Assembly (NCBI RefSeq): GCF_002282895.1
Contig: NZ_NRRB01000006.1
Location: 62,001-126,000 of the forward strand
Length of the DNA: 64,000 nucleotides
Source of the DNA: Paraferrimonas haliotis
Lineage (GTDB): Bacteria > Pseudomonadota > Gammaproteobacteria > Enterobacterales > Shewanellaceae
Reading direction: 5' to 3'
The notes beneath the pieces are model-generated. The model saw only the letters and a list, made by a program, of their open reading frames with translations. It was not told the DNA's origin and did no database searches. Within the stretch, counting starts at the first letter, position 1, and the number at the start of each line of letters is the position of its first letter. The translations under genes were made by a program, and so were the position numbers. Positions 9,359 to 16,665 of the stretch are shown one piece after another.

Positions 9359-10501
9359 TTATGCATCTCTTTTGAGACCTTTGCTAACGATTCTAGCGAG
9401 ACGTGAGCTTTTTCGATGAGATAGAGACTTTCCTTTACTTTGCAGTTGTTGCTCAATAGCCCACTGGAAGTGCTCTTTAAGGTGGTTGTTAGGGGTTGTT
9501 AATTTTTGTTGTAATATTTTAACAAAATCTTCGCAATAGTCAGCATTTCCCATAGCAACACTGATATTACGTTGCCAACGCTCAAACCCTATGCGCCGGA
9601 TTGGGGAGCCAGCCAATCGCTCTAAGAATTCCTGCTCTGTCCAGTTAAACAAATCAAGTAACTGCGGCTGGTGCAGATGTGGCTTGGTGTGAAAGTCTGA
9701 TTCAGCAGTGAGTTGAGCGCCTTGATTCACCGGACACACGAGTTGGCAATCATCGCAGCCGTAGATCCTGTTGCCAAGCAAAGGTCGCAATGCTGGATCG
9801 ATAGCTCCTTCATGCTCGATGGTCAAATAAGAAATACAGCGGCGTGCATCCACTACATAGTCCTTAACGATTGCGCCTGTAGGACACGCTGTCATACAGG
9901 CAGTGCAGCTGCCACAATCATCAGAGCTCGGTGCATCTATGGGTAAGGGAATGTTGACCAGAAGCTCTCCGATAAAAAACCAACTGCCAACTTCTTTTTG
10001 GAGTAACAAGGAATGTTTGCCTACCCAGCCAAGACCCGCTTTATTGGCTAAAGGCCGTTCTAATATCGGGGCGGAATCAACAAAGGGGCGATAATCGAGC
10101 TCGGGCAACTCACTGGCAATTTTTTCGGCAAGCTTTTTAAGACGTTGTCGCATCATCTTATGGTAGTCACGACCGCCGGCATATCGGCTAATGTATCCAC
10201 GCTCTGGATGGGACAATGTTTTGGCAAATTCGGCGTTGGGGGGTAAGTAATCGATGCGCACACAAATAGCCCGCACGGATCCGGGCTGCAGTTCGCTAGG
10301 GCGAGCTCGCATTAAGCCATGATTCGCCATGTAGCCCATGGAGCCGTGATAATTGTTATCAAGCCACTGCTGTAGCCATTGCTCATGAGCCGCTAAATTC
10401 AAGTCGGTGATACCTACTTTTTGAAACCCTAGTGCTTCGCCCCAACGTTTAATTTTGTCAGCAATGGCGGCAAGGTCAGCGGGTGAGGAAGCAGCAGTCA
10501 T
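9359..10501 (-). CDS. queG: Epoxyqueuosine reductase
   Basis: QueG carries out the last step of queuosine formation in tRNA: cobalamin-dependent reduction of epoxyqueuosine. The 380 residues match E. coli QueG (379). The N-terminal half binds cobalamin (RPFVDSAPILERPLANKAGLGWVGKH is the hallmark stretch, part of it near residues 140-165). Two ferredoxin-like clusters follow, CGSCTACMTACPTGAI and CDDCQLVCPVN. It is alone here, not joined to nnr/tsaE as in enterobacteria. As a B12-dependent enzyme it is another consumer for the nearby btu system, though that link is only by neighbourhood. Confidence 0.96.
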   Translation of the reverse strand: MTAASSPADLAAIADKIKRWGEALGFQKVGITDLNLAAHEQWLQQWLDNNYHGSMGYMANHGLMRARPSELQPGSVRAICVRIDYLPPNAEFAKTLSHPERGYISRYAGGRDYHKMMRQRLKKLAEKIASELPELDYRPFVDSAPILERPLANKAGLGWVGKHSLLLQKEVGSWFFIGELLVNIPLPIDAPSSDDCGSCTACMTACPTGAIVKDYVVDARRCISYLTIEHEGAIDPALRPLLGNRIYGCDDCQLVCPVNQGAQLTAESDFHTKPHLHQPQLLDLFNWTEQEFLERLAGSPIRRIGFERWQRNISVAMGNADYCEDFVKILQQKLTTPNNHLKEHFQWAIEQQLQSKGKSLSHRKSSRLARIVSKGLKRDA

Positions 10502-10687
10502 AGATTAGCCTGAACGAAAAAGCATGGCCTATAGTTTAACACAGCTTTGCAGGTGACCGAATAACGTCTAAAGTCTATAAAACTGTATTTTTTTTAACCT
10601 TTGTAATAAGTTAAGCCATGTGCACCTTAGGGCACTTATCAATAATAATAGTAATACCAGCGAGTCGTCAGGCTCTAAGCAGGAACA

Positions 10688-11221
10688 ATGATTCACAACT
10701 TAAAGAGCGTAAGCATTGCCATGCTTATGCTTGCTATTTCGGGGTGTAGCGCATTATCTTTCCCCCATTATTTAGGCGAAAAACAGCTTCAACCGCAAGA
10801 GTTTGGTGCTATCGATCCACAACAATTAAGTGTTAAATTGATACTTGAGGACAGTGCCAGACTGGCGGTCGATACTACTTGGTTAACGGTAAATTATGCC
10901 CAAGGTGAGCATACACAAAGCACGGCGTTGAGTTTACAACTGGTGCAATCAAGTTCACTGGCAGCTGAACAAGGTTGGATCTTAGTGATGCCAGCTAGAA
11001 CAGAATATGTTCTAAGCTTAACCGACGCTTCGCAGCAACAATTGCAGTTGATGCAACAGAAAGCTAATGAAAATCTAACCGGAAGCTTTCAGGTGGCACT
11101 AAACACTCATGTTGATTTAGTGGATAAAAAAGCGTCACAAGCGTGCATGCAGACTTACTTAAGGCTCGATACTCAGGCAGAATATCAACCATTACAAAAA
11201 TCACAGGTTGTACAATTTTGA
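10688..11221 (+). CDS. Putative lipoprotein of unknown function
   Basis: A 177-residue protein with a lipoprotein signal: MLMLAISGCSALS places the lipidated Cys near residue 20. After it come mixed beta-type sequence and a Gln-rich middle (QQQLQLMQQKANENL). I know no domain in it. The residue after Cys is Ser, so the outer membrane would be the expected destination in enterobacterial Lol sorting. GCAGGAACA precedes the ATG. Its TGA overlaps the proposed TTG start of the next gene (TTGA), implying translational coupling, yet the partner is a cytosolic-looking DUF2797 protein. Function not assigned. Confidence 0.75.
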   Translation: MIHNLKSVSIAMLMLAISGCSALSFPHYLGEKQLQPQEFGAIDPQQLSVKLILEDSARLAVDTTWLTVNYAQGEHTQSTALSLQLVQSSSLAAEQGWILVMPARTEYVLSLTDASQQQLQLMQQKANENLTGSFQVALNTHVDLVDKKASQACMQTYLRLDTQAEYQPLQKSQVVQF

Positions 11222-12051
11222 TAGGTCACATTTCTAAAATGCAGTCGCGATTGGCGAGTTCTGGTGGAACCGTCGAGTATGCACTGCCACTTGACGATGC
11301 CTTATTACCTTTAAACCCACTGCTGGGTAAATCACTCACGTTACGTCACAGCGGCGATATTCATTGCAGCCACTGCGGTAAAAAAACGAACAAGAGTTAC
11401 TCGCAAGGTTTTTGCTTTCCCTGCATGAAAAAATTACCCCAATGCGACTTATGCATTATGAAGCCTGAAACCTGTCATCATTCCTCCGTTGTGGCAAGTG
11501 AGCGCTGTCGTGATGAAAGTTGGGGTGAAGCTAACTGCATGGTGGATCATTATGTTTATCTGTCTAATACTTCTGCGGTGAAAGTAGGTATTACGCGACA
11601 CAGTCAATTACCAACGAGATGGATTGATCAAGGTGCCAACCAGGGGTTGCCTATATTTAAAGTAAGTACTCGCTATCAGTCTGGGCTCATTGAAACAGCT
11701 ATGGCTCAGCTCATTTCCGATAAAACCAATTGGCGAACGATGCTTAAGGGCGATGCAGAGCCTTTGCAACTAGCGGATATCGCCCAGCAGCTTATTCCAC
11801 AGATAGACCAGGCATTAGATAACGTGCGGCTGCAGTTTGGTGAGCAATCGGTGCAACAACTTAACCATGAGGTTACTGAGATTCAGTATCCGGTGTTGCA
11901 GTATCCCGGCAAAATTAGTTCACTTAATTTTGATAAAACACCGGAGCTTGGAGGAACCTTGCTGGGGATTAAAGGACAGTATTTAATCTTCGATTCTGGG
12001 GTAATCAATATGAGAAAGTTCAGCTCCTACTTAATAGAAGCTGAGTATTAA
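11218..12051 (+). CDS. DUF2797 family protein, zinc-ribbon N terminus
   Basis: This 277-residue cytosolic protein matches DUF2797 of gammaproteobacteria. An N-terminal cysteine cluster (CSHC, CFPC, CDLC and CHH, roughly residues 46-95) suggests zinc binding. It is followed by DHYVYLSNTSAVKVGITR, then PTRWIDQGA and an Ile-Glu helix before DKTNWR. The YVYL...KVGIT arrangement with a later Arg and Glu resembles GIY-YIG nucleases of the T5orf172 type; this is my inference. The family usually starts M-x-G-x-(I/L)-SKM, which selects the TTG at 11218, overlapping the previous stop; an ATG at 11239 is the alternative. Role unknown. Confidence 0.8.
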   Translation: MIGHISKMQSRLASSGGTVEYALPLDDALLPLNPLLGKSLTLRHSGDIHCSHCGKKTNKSYSQGFCFPCMKKLPQCDLCIMKPETCHHSSVVASERCRDESWGEANCMVDHYVYLSNTSAVKVGITRHSQLPTRWIDQGANQGLPIFKVSTRYQSGLIETAMAQLISDKTNWRTMLKGDAEPLQLADIAQQLIPQIDQALDNVRLQFGEQSVQQLNHEVTEIQYPVLQYPGKISSLNFDKTPELGGTLLGIKGQYLIFDSGVINMRKFSSYLIEAEY

Positions 12052-12056
12052 AGAGA

Positions 12057-12497
12057 CTAGGCGAGTATCCACTTCTTGTTAATGCTGTGGGTACAAAGCC
12101 AAATAAGCAATGCGCCAACGATTATAACGAGTGTCGGCATGATAATCGCTTGGTTGCCATATACAGCTACAGCGTCGCTCAATAGCAGACTGTAGCTGTT
12201 TTGCACTAGAACCCCCAGTAGCGACAAAATAAGAAGGCTTTTCGCCATTGCTCTTCTAGCCAGAAGCAATACACAACCAAGGGTTCCGGAATAAACGGCA
12301 ATCGAAAACGCGATCAACGCCCAACTAGGAAAGGCTTGGTGCAACGCCTGCTCTGCTTGAGGTAGCGCTGCAATTTCTTCTGGAGTGAGACTGACGTGCA
12401 TTAAGTAAGCGGCCAGTCCCATTAAGTTCCAAAGCAGGCCAACCACAGCTGCTATCCAATACCACCAGGGCGCGGAAACTCGTTCTGTATTTGACAT
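12057..12497 (-). CDS. Small four-helix membrane protein
   Basis: A 146-residue integral membrane protein with about four hydrophobic segments, the first at WWYWIAAVVGLLWNLMGLAA and the last at IIMPTLVIIVGALLIWL, separated by a short acidic loop (TPEEIAALPQAEQ). Proteins of this build are sometimes auto-named sugar transporters without evidence; I do not endorse that. The start at 12497 has GAGG six bases upstream; a longer frame would run into the DUF3185 gene. It is the second gene after that DUF3185 protein, 14 bases apart, and it ends 5 bases from the convergent DUF2797 gene. Confidence 0.75.
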   Translation of the reverse strand: MSNTERVSAPWWYWIAAVVGLLWNLMGLAAYLMHVSLTPEEIAALPQAEQALHQAFPSWALIAFSIAVYSGTLGCVLLLARRAMAKSLLILSLLGVLVQNSYSLLLSDAVAVYGNQAIIMPTLVIIVGALLIWLCTHSINKKWILA

Positions 12498-12511
12498 ACT
12501 TTGCCTCGAAC

Positions 12512-12724
12512 TTATTTTTTCAAAAGAAACAGTCCTACCGCTGCGCATATCGCACCACCAATATAGCGATACATAACGCCGTCAGATTTAGAACCTGACA
12601 CCATTTCACCCAGTTGAGCGCCAGCACCTTGAGACATTTCATAGCCCCAATAGCCTAAGCCACAACCTGCAATTAACAACACAATACCAACCAATTTTAG
12701 AGCTGAACCTGATGATGCGGCCAT
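12512..12724 (-). CDS. DUF3185 family small membrane protein
   Basis: Seventy residues with two hydrophobic helices: LVGIVLLIAGCGLGYWGYEMS near residues 10-30 and YIGGAICAAVGLFLLKK at the C terminus, joined by a Ser/Gly-rich loop (LGEMVSGSKSDGVMYR). This layout fits DUF3185, a family of small inner-membrane proteins without known function. I use the ATG at 12724, which has AGGGAG six bases upstream, rather than the in-frame start 21 bases earlier. It is probably co-transcribed with the four-helix membrane protein that follows. Confidence 0.8.
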   Translation of the reverse strand: MAASSGSALKLVGIVLLIAGCGLGYWGYEMSQGAGAQLGEMVSGSKSDGVMYRYIGGAICAAVGLFLLKK

Positions 12725-12820
12725 ATACCACTCCCTTGATCTCATTAATAAATAAACAGTGATGCAGTTATCACTTTGTTAACTTTACTCGCAGATCCCG
12801 TATATTGACAACTACTAGTT

Positions 12821-12856
12821 AAAAAAAAGCCCCAGTAACCGTTTGGTTACTGGGGC
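12821..12856 (-). terminator. Strong intrinsic terminator of the 23-codon gene
   Basis: A perfect 12-bp stem (12829-12840 with 12845-12856, arms GCCCCAGTAACC and GGTTACTGGGGC) encloses a GTTT loop. On the minus strand it is followed by eight Ts (12828 down to 12821). It lies 24 bases beyond the stop of the small minus-strand reading frame at 12881-12952 and has no other obvious client. Confidence 0.85.
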
Positions 12857-12880
12857 AATTAGCGTTTTATAAGAGACTTC

Positions 12881-12952
12881 TTATTTGAAGTCTACGAATG
12901 CGCCGTCATACTTATGCAGTAGACGTTCGAACATAGATTTGATCGCTTTCAT
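12881..12952 (-). CDS. Candidate 23-residue small protein
   Basis: A short frame, ATG to TAA, encoding 23 residues that begin MKAIKSMFERLLHKYDG and end FVDFK. Three things support translation: GGAGA is placed 6-7 bases before the ATG; the product has an amphipathic helical pattern with basic and hydrophobic faces rather than random composition; and a near-perfect intrinsic terminator follows after 24 bases, so the transcript would be about 150 bases with this as its only frame. No promoter is certain; a TTGAAA lies about 60 bases upstream on the minus strand. It is not hydrophobic enough to be a CydX-type membrane peptide. It could also be a leader peptide or part of a regulatory RNA. Confidence 0.55.
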   Translation of the reverse strand: MKAIKSMFERLLHKYDGAFVDFK

Positions 12953-13205
12953 AATCGCTCTCCACTACAAAATTAAAATTCACATTGATTGGCTTGCTTA
13001 GGCACAGCGTTTCAATGAGGGGCATTGTATGGATTTTAACCACTGTTCACAAACGAGATATTTTAGATTTTCGCATTAGTTTAACTAATGTATAAAAGGT
13101 TTTGCTAGCAGCAAGTAAATCATGTATCGATCACATCATTAAGAACGCTTGAAAACACTTTTGTGATCTCGAGCTTATTATATGAAGAAGCTATAACACT
13201 AGCTT

Positions 13206-13221
13206 TGTGCGCATGGTCACA
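13206..13221. promoter_or_regulatory. CRP-like site upstream of cydA
   Basis: TGTGCGCATGGTCACA fits TGTGA-N6-TCACA at 9 of 10 defined positions. It lies 27 bases before the FNR-like site and about 205 bases before the cydA start. CRP control of cytochrome bd is established in Shewanella, so the site is plausible in a related organism. Confidence 0.55.
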
Positions 13222-13247
13222 CTTTTGTAAGGCGTCGTTCACTTCAA

Positions 13248-13261
13248 TTGATGTAAATCAA
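13248..13261. promoter_or_regulatory. FNR/ANR-type box upstream of cydA
   Basis: TTGATGTAAATCAA is a perfect match to TTGAT-N4-ATCAA, and symmetry extends two bases outward on each side (AATTGAT...ATCAATT). This is the expected oxygen-responsive element for a cytochrome bd operon. Whether it activates or represses cannot be decided because the promoter is not clear; a TATAAC at 13272 would place the box over the -35 region. Confidence 0.75.
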
Positions 13262-13425
13262 TTTTCAGTGCTATAACCCTACTAACTTTAGTGGATAGGT
13301 ATGCTTGAACACAGCTCATAGATACTCATCTACTTAGTTTATTTAATCGCAACTATTGAAAATAAAACTAGCTAAAGCTTTGACCTATAGCAATTGTTGG
13401 AGCTTTGGACATCAAGGAGTCACTA

Positions 13426-14982
13426 ATGATACTTCAAGAAGTGGTTGATCTGTCGCGGCTGCAATTTGCACTGACCGCAATGTATCACTTTCTTTTTGTG
13501 CCTCTTACCCTAGGTATGACCTTTCTATTGGCCATCATGGAATCTCTCTATGTAATGACCAATAAGCAAATCTATAAGGACATGACTAAGTTTTGGGGTA
13601 AGTTATTCGGCATTAACTTTGCTTTAGGTGTAACCACCGGCTTAACCATGGAATTCCAGTTTGGTACAAACTGGGCTTACTACTCCCATTACGTTGGTGA
13701 CATCTTTGGTGCACCCTTAGCTATCGAAGCATTAATGGCGTTCTTCTTAGAATCAACGCTTATTGGTTTGTTCTTCTTTGGTTGGGATCGTCTGTCTAAA
13801 CGTCAACACTTAGCGGTAACTTGGTTGGTTGCGCTGGCTTCTAACATGTCGGCGTTGTGGATCCTTGTTGCTAACGGCTGGATGCAATTCCCGGTTGGCG
13901 CTGAGTTCAATTACGAAACCATGCGTATGGAAATGGCAAGCTTTGGCGAGCTGCTGTTTAGCCCTGTTGCTCAAGTGAAGTTTGTTCACACCGTTGCTGC
14001 TGGTTACGTGACCGGTGCGGTGTTCGTACTCGCTATTAGCTCATACTACATTCTTAAGAAACGCGATTTACCGTTTGCTCGTCGCTCGTTCGCGATTGCT
14101 GCAAGCTTTGGTATGGCGTCGATTCTTTCTGTAATCGTTCTTGGTGACGAGTCTGGTTACAAACTGGGTGGTGTTCAAGAGGTGAAACTGGCAGCGATTG
14201 AAGCTGAGTGGCACACAGAGCCAGCTCCAGCTCCGTTTACTGTCGTCGGTTTACCGAACGCTGAAACCAAGCACACAGATTATGCGATTAAAGTGCCTTA
14301 CGTCATGGGCATTATCGCGACCCGTTCACTTACCGAAGAAGTAACCGGTATTGTGGATCTGATCGCGCAAAACGAAGAGCGTGTGAGAAACGGTATGATT
14401 GCCTTTAATTACCTGCAAGAGCTGCGTGCTGGTAATGAAACCGAATCCATTCGTGCTGGGTTTGATCAGTATAAAGGCGACCTAGGTTACGGCTTCTTGC
14501 TAAAACGCTACCGTGACGACATCAACAACGCTACCGAAGAAGAAATTAAAGCTGCGGCGGAAGATTCTATTCCAGCGGTTGCGCCATTGTTCTGGACATT
14601 CCGAATCATGGTTGGTTGTGGCATGGTCATGCTCATTGTATTCGCCATGGCATTCTGGCAAAGCACCCGTCATCGCATCGAAGAGAAGCCATGGGTACTT
14701 AAAGCTGCCATATTAATGTTGCCGCTGCCTTGGATTGCCTGTGAGGCCGGTTGGTTCGTCGCAGAGTACGGTCGCCAGCCTTGGACCATTGCAGAAGTGC
14801 TGCCGACTTATATGTCAGCCTCTAGCTTAACGGTCGGTGAACTGTGGTTCTCTATCATTGGTATTAGCTTATTCTATGCCGTCTTACTAGTTATCGAGAT
14901 CTTCTTGATGACCAAGTTTGTTCGCAAAGGCCCTTCAAGTTTGAAGACAGGCCGTTATCACTACGAACAGGCTAAGGGTTAA
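13426..14982 (+). CDS. cydA: Cytochrome bd ubiquinol oxidase subunit I
   Basis: CydA carries haems b558, b595 and d and oxidises ubiquinol while reducing oxygen to water at high affinity. The 518 residues match E. coli CydA (522) throughout: [21 protein letters not shown] with the conserved His ligand near residue 19, the Q-loop with a long insert ([12 protein letters not shown] to RYRDDINN), and [12 protein letters not shown] near 440, a haem-region hallmark. The long Q-loop makes it an L-type bd oxidase. AAGGAG sits six bases before the chosen ATG; a longer in-frame start is not needed. First gene of cydABX. Confidence 0.98.
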   Translation: MILQEVVDLSRLQFALTAMYHFLFVPLTLGMTFLLAIMESLYVMTNKQIYKDMTKFWGKLFGINFALGVTTGLTMEFQFGTNWAYYSHYVGDIFGAPLAIEALMAFFLESTLIGLFFFGWDRLSKRQHLAVTWLVALASNMSALWILVANGWMQFPVGAEFNYETMRMEMASFGELLFSPVAQVKFVHTVAAGYVTGAVFVLAISSYYILKKRDLPFARRSFAIAASFGMASILSVIVLGDESGYKLGGVQEVKLAAIEAEWHTEPAPAPFTVVGLPNAETKHTDYAIKVPYVMGIIATRSLTEEVTGIVDLIAQNEERVRNGMIAFNYLQELRAGNETESIRAGFDQYKGDLGYGFLLKRYRDDINNATEEEIKAAAEDSIPAVAPLFWTFRIMVGCGMVMLIVFAMAFWQSTRHRIEEKPWVLKAAILMLPLPWIACEAGWFVAEYGRQPWTIAEVLPTYMSASSLTVGELWFSIIGISLFYAVLLVIEIFLMTKFVRKGPSSLKTGRYHYEQAKG

Positions 14983-14996
14983 GGAGAGGAATTATC

Positions 14997-16136
14997 ATGT
15001 TTGATTACGAAACGCTTAGATTTATCTGGTGGGTATTGATTGGCGTATTGCTGATTGGCTTCACCGTAACCGACGGTTTTGATATGGGTGTGGGTACCTT
15101 ACTGCCTATCATAGGTAAGGACGATACCGAACGCCGTATCATGATCAACTCAATCGCTCCGCACTGGGATGGTAACCAAGTTTGGTTAATCACCGCGGGT
15201 GGCGCATTGTTTGCTGCTTGGCCTCCAGTTTACGCAGCATCTTTTAGCGGCTTCTACGTTGCTATGGTGCTGACATTGGCTGCGTTATTCCTACGTCCAG
15301 TAGGCTTTGACTATCGTTCAAAGATTGAAGATCCACGCTGGCGTAAGAGCTGGGACTGGGCCTTGTTTGTTGGTGGTACCGTGCCGCCAATCATCTTTGG
15401 CGTAGCCTTTGGTAACTTGTTGCTTGGGGTTCCTTTCCACTTTGGTGAGTTCCAGCGCTTCTTCTACACAGGCTCTTTCTTTGAGCTATTGAACCCGTTT
15501 GCAATACTTGCGGGTCTGGTGAGCTTGAGTATGTTTGTTATGCAAGGTGGTGCTTGGTTGCAAATGAAGACCGAAGGTCCATTGCGTGACCGCGCAACTA
15601 AGGCAACCCAAATTGCAGCAGTGGCCTTAGTGGTTCTGTTTGCACTTGCGGGCGTTTATTTGAGCAACGGTGTTGATGGCTACGTAGTAACTTCAACCAT
15701 TGATACCATGGCTGCCTCTATTCCAACCAATAAAACGGTAGCGGTAGAAGCGGGTGCGTGGTTAGCAAACTACGATAAGTACCCATTGACCATGCTAGCA
15801 CCTGCGCTTGGCTTAGCCATGCCACTATTGGTACTGCTGGTAAGCCGCGCAAACCGCAGTGGTTGGGCATTCTTGTTCAGCTCATTGTCAATTGTAGGCG
15901 TCATTCTTACCTGTGGTTTTGCCATGTTCCCATTTGTTATGCCTTCAAGCAGCATGCCGGATCACAGCTTAACCATGTGGGACAGCACATCAAGTGAAAT
16001 GACATTGTCTATCATGACTTACGTGGCCTTGGTATTTGTACCAATCATTCTGACTTACACCAGCTGGACTTACATCAAAATGTTTGGCCGTCTGACCCGT
16101 GAGTTTATTGAAAAGAATAAGCCATCGCTTTACTAA
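14997..16136 (+). CDS. cydB: Cytochrome bd ubiquinol oxidase subunit II
   Basis: CydB is the second core subunit in the inner membrane, supporting the haem-bearing CydA. At 379 residues it equals the length of E. coli CydB. It opens with YETLRFIWWVLIGVLLIGF and DGFDMGVGTLLP, then PHWDGNQVWLITAGGALFAAWP, both hallmark stretches of the family, and has about eight membrane helices. AAGGAGAGG precedes the ATG, 14 bases after the cydA stop, so it is clearly in the same operon. Confidence 0.98.
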   Translation: MFDYETLRFIWWVLIGVLLIGFTVTDGFDMGVGTLLPIIGKDDTERRIMINSIAPHWDGNQVWLITAGGALFAAWPPVYAASFSGFYVAMVLTLAALFLRPVGFDYRSKIEDPRWRKSWDWALFVGGTVPPIIFGVAFGNLLLGVPFHFGEFQRFFYTGSFFELLNPFAILAGLVSLSMFVMQGGAWLQMKTEGPLRDRATKATQIAAVALVVLFALAGVYLSNGVDGYVVTSTIDTMAASIPTNKTVAVEAGAWLANYDKYPLTMLAPALGLAMPLLVLLVSRANRSGWAFLFSSLSIVGVILTCGFAMFPFVMPSSSMPDHSLTMWDSTSSEMTLSIMTYVALVFVPIILTYTSWTYIKMFGRLTREFIEKNKPSLY

Positions 16137-16151
16137 AAGGAGTCATTAACT

Positions 16152-16274
16152 ATGTGGTATTTCGCTTGGATTCTTGGTGTTTTGCTGGCTTGTGCTTTTG
16201 GTATTATCAATGCACTTTGGCTAGAGAACACTGAAAATATGGATCGCCTGAGTGATCTGGATAAAAACGATTAA
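16152..16274 (+). CDS. cydX: Cytochrome bd accessory small subunit CydX
   Basis: A 40-residue single-helix protein beginning MWYFAWILGVLLACAFGII, almost the same as E. coli CydX (37 residues). CydX binds CydA and stabilises the haems of the oxidase. After the helix comes a short acidic tail (ENTENMDRLSDLDKND). AAGGAG lies about 10 bases before the ATG, and the gap to cydB is 15 bases. No ybgE follows; the operon closes with a terminator. Confidence 0.97.
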   Translation: MWYFAWILGVLLACAFGIINALWLENTENMDRLSDLDKND

Positions 16275-16291
16275 TCTCAGTACCCATTAAT

Positions 16292-16324
16292 AAAGCCGCA
16301 CCTTTTTAGGAGCGGCTTTTTTGT
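16292..16324 (+). terminator. Terminator of cydABX
   Basis: AAAGCCGC (16292-16299) pairs with GCGGCTTT (16312-16319), followed by a T-rich run. It begins 18 bases after the cydX stop. Confidence 0.85.
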
Positions 16325-16392
16325 TTCTAAGTCATTGTGTTTATGGCATGGTTAACTAGAATTTAAAGCGAGTATTACTTACGGAGACTCAT

Positions 16393-16629
16393 ATGCTTGG
16401 TGAAAATCACGGTTTAAATTACGAATATCCAGAGCACCTTGAACGCATTGCCCACTTAAAAGATACTAATCCTGAGTTTGCCGCCATGGCCAAGGAGTAC
16501 CACCAACTTGACCATCACATACGCGGTCTTGAAAATCAAAACGTACCCACCTCAGATCAAAGCTTCGTTGAAATGAAAGCGAAACGGTTAGCCATTCGAG
16601 ATAAGCTTCATCAACTGATAATGGCCTAA
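16393..16629 (+). CDS. YdcH/DUF465 family small protein
   Basis: A 78-residue charged helical-hairpin protein. Its pattern, HLERIAHLKDTNPEFAAMAKEYHQLD then IRGLENQNVPTSDQSFVEMKAKRLAIRDKL, is the DUF465/YdcH signature: two helices with a short turn. Family members are small cytosolic proteins of unclear role. ACGGAG precedes the ATG. It stands alone between the cydABX terminator and the convergent RND efflux genes. Confidence 0.85.
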   Translation: MLGENHGLNYEYPEHLERIAHLKDTNPEFAAMAKEYHQLDHHIRGLENQNVPTSDQSFVEMKAKRLAIRDKLHQLIMA

Positions 16630-16665
16630 CAGAGTAGATAAGAGTGTGTACTCGTGCTTTAAGCG

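Larger units (their letters stand above)
12953..13425. other. Intergenic stretch upstream of cydA
   Basis: This 473-base gap holds the upstream region of the 23-codon gene (minus strand) and the control region of cydABX (plus strand), with CRP-like and FNR-like sites at 13206-13261. From 13262 to 13413 I see a long AT-rich leader without a convincing reading frame or terminator. Confidence 0.6.
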
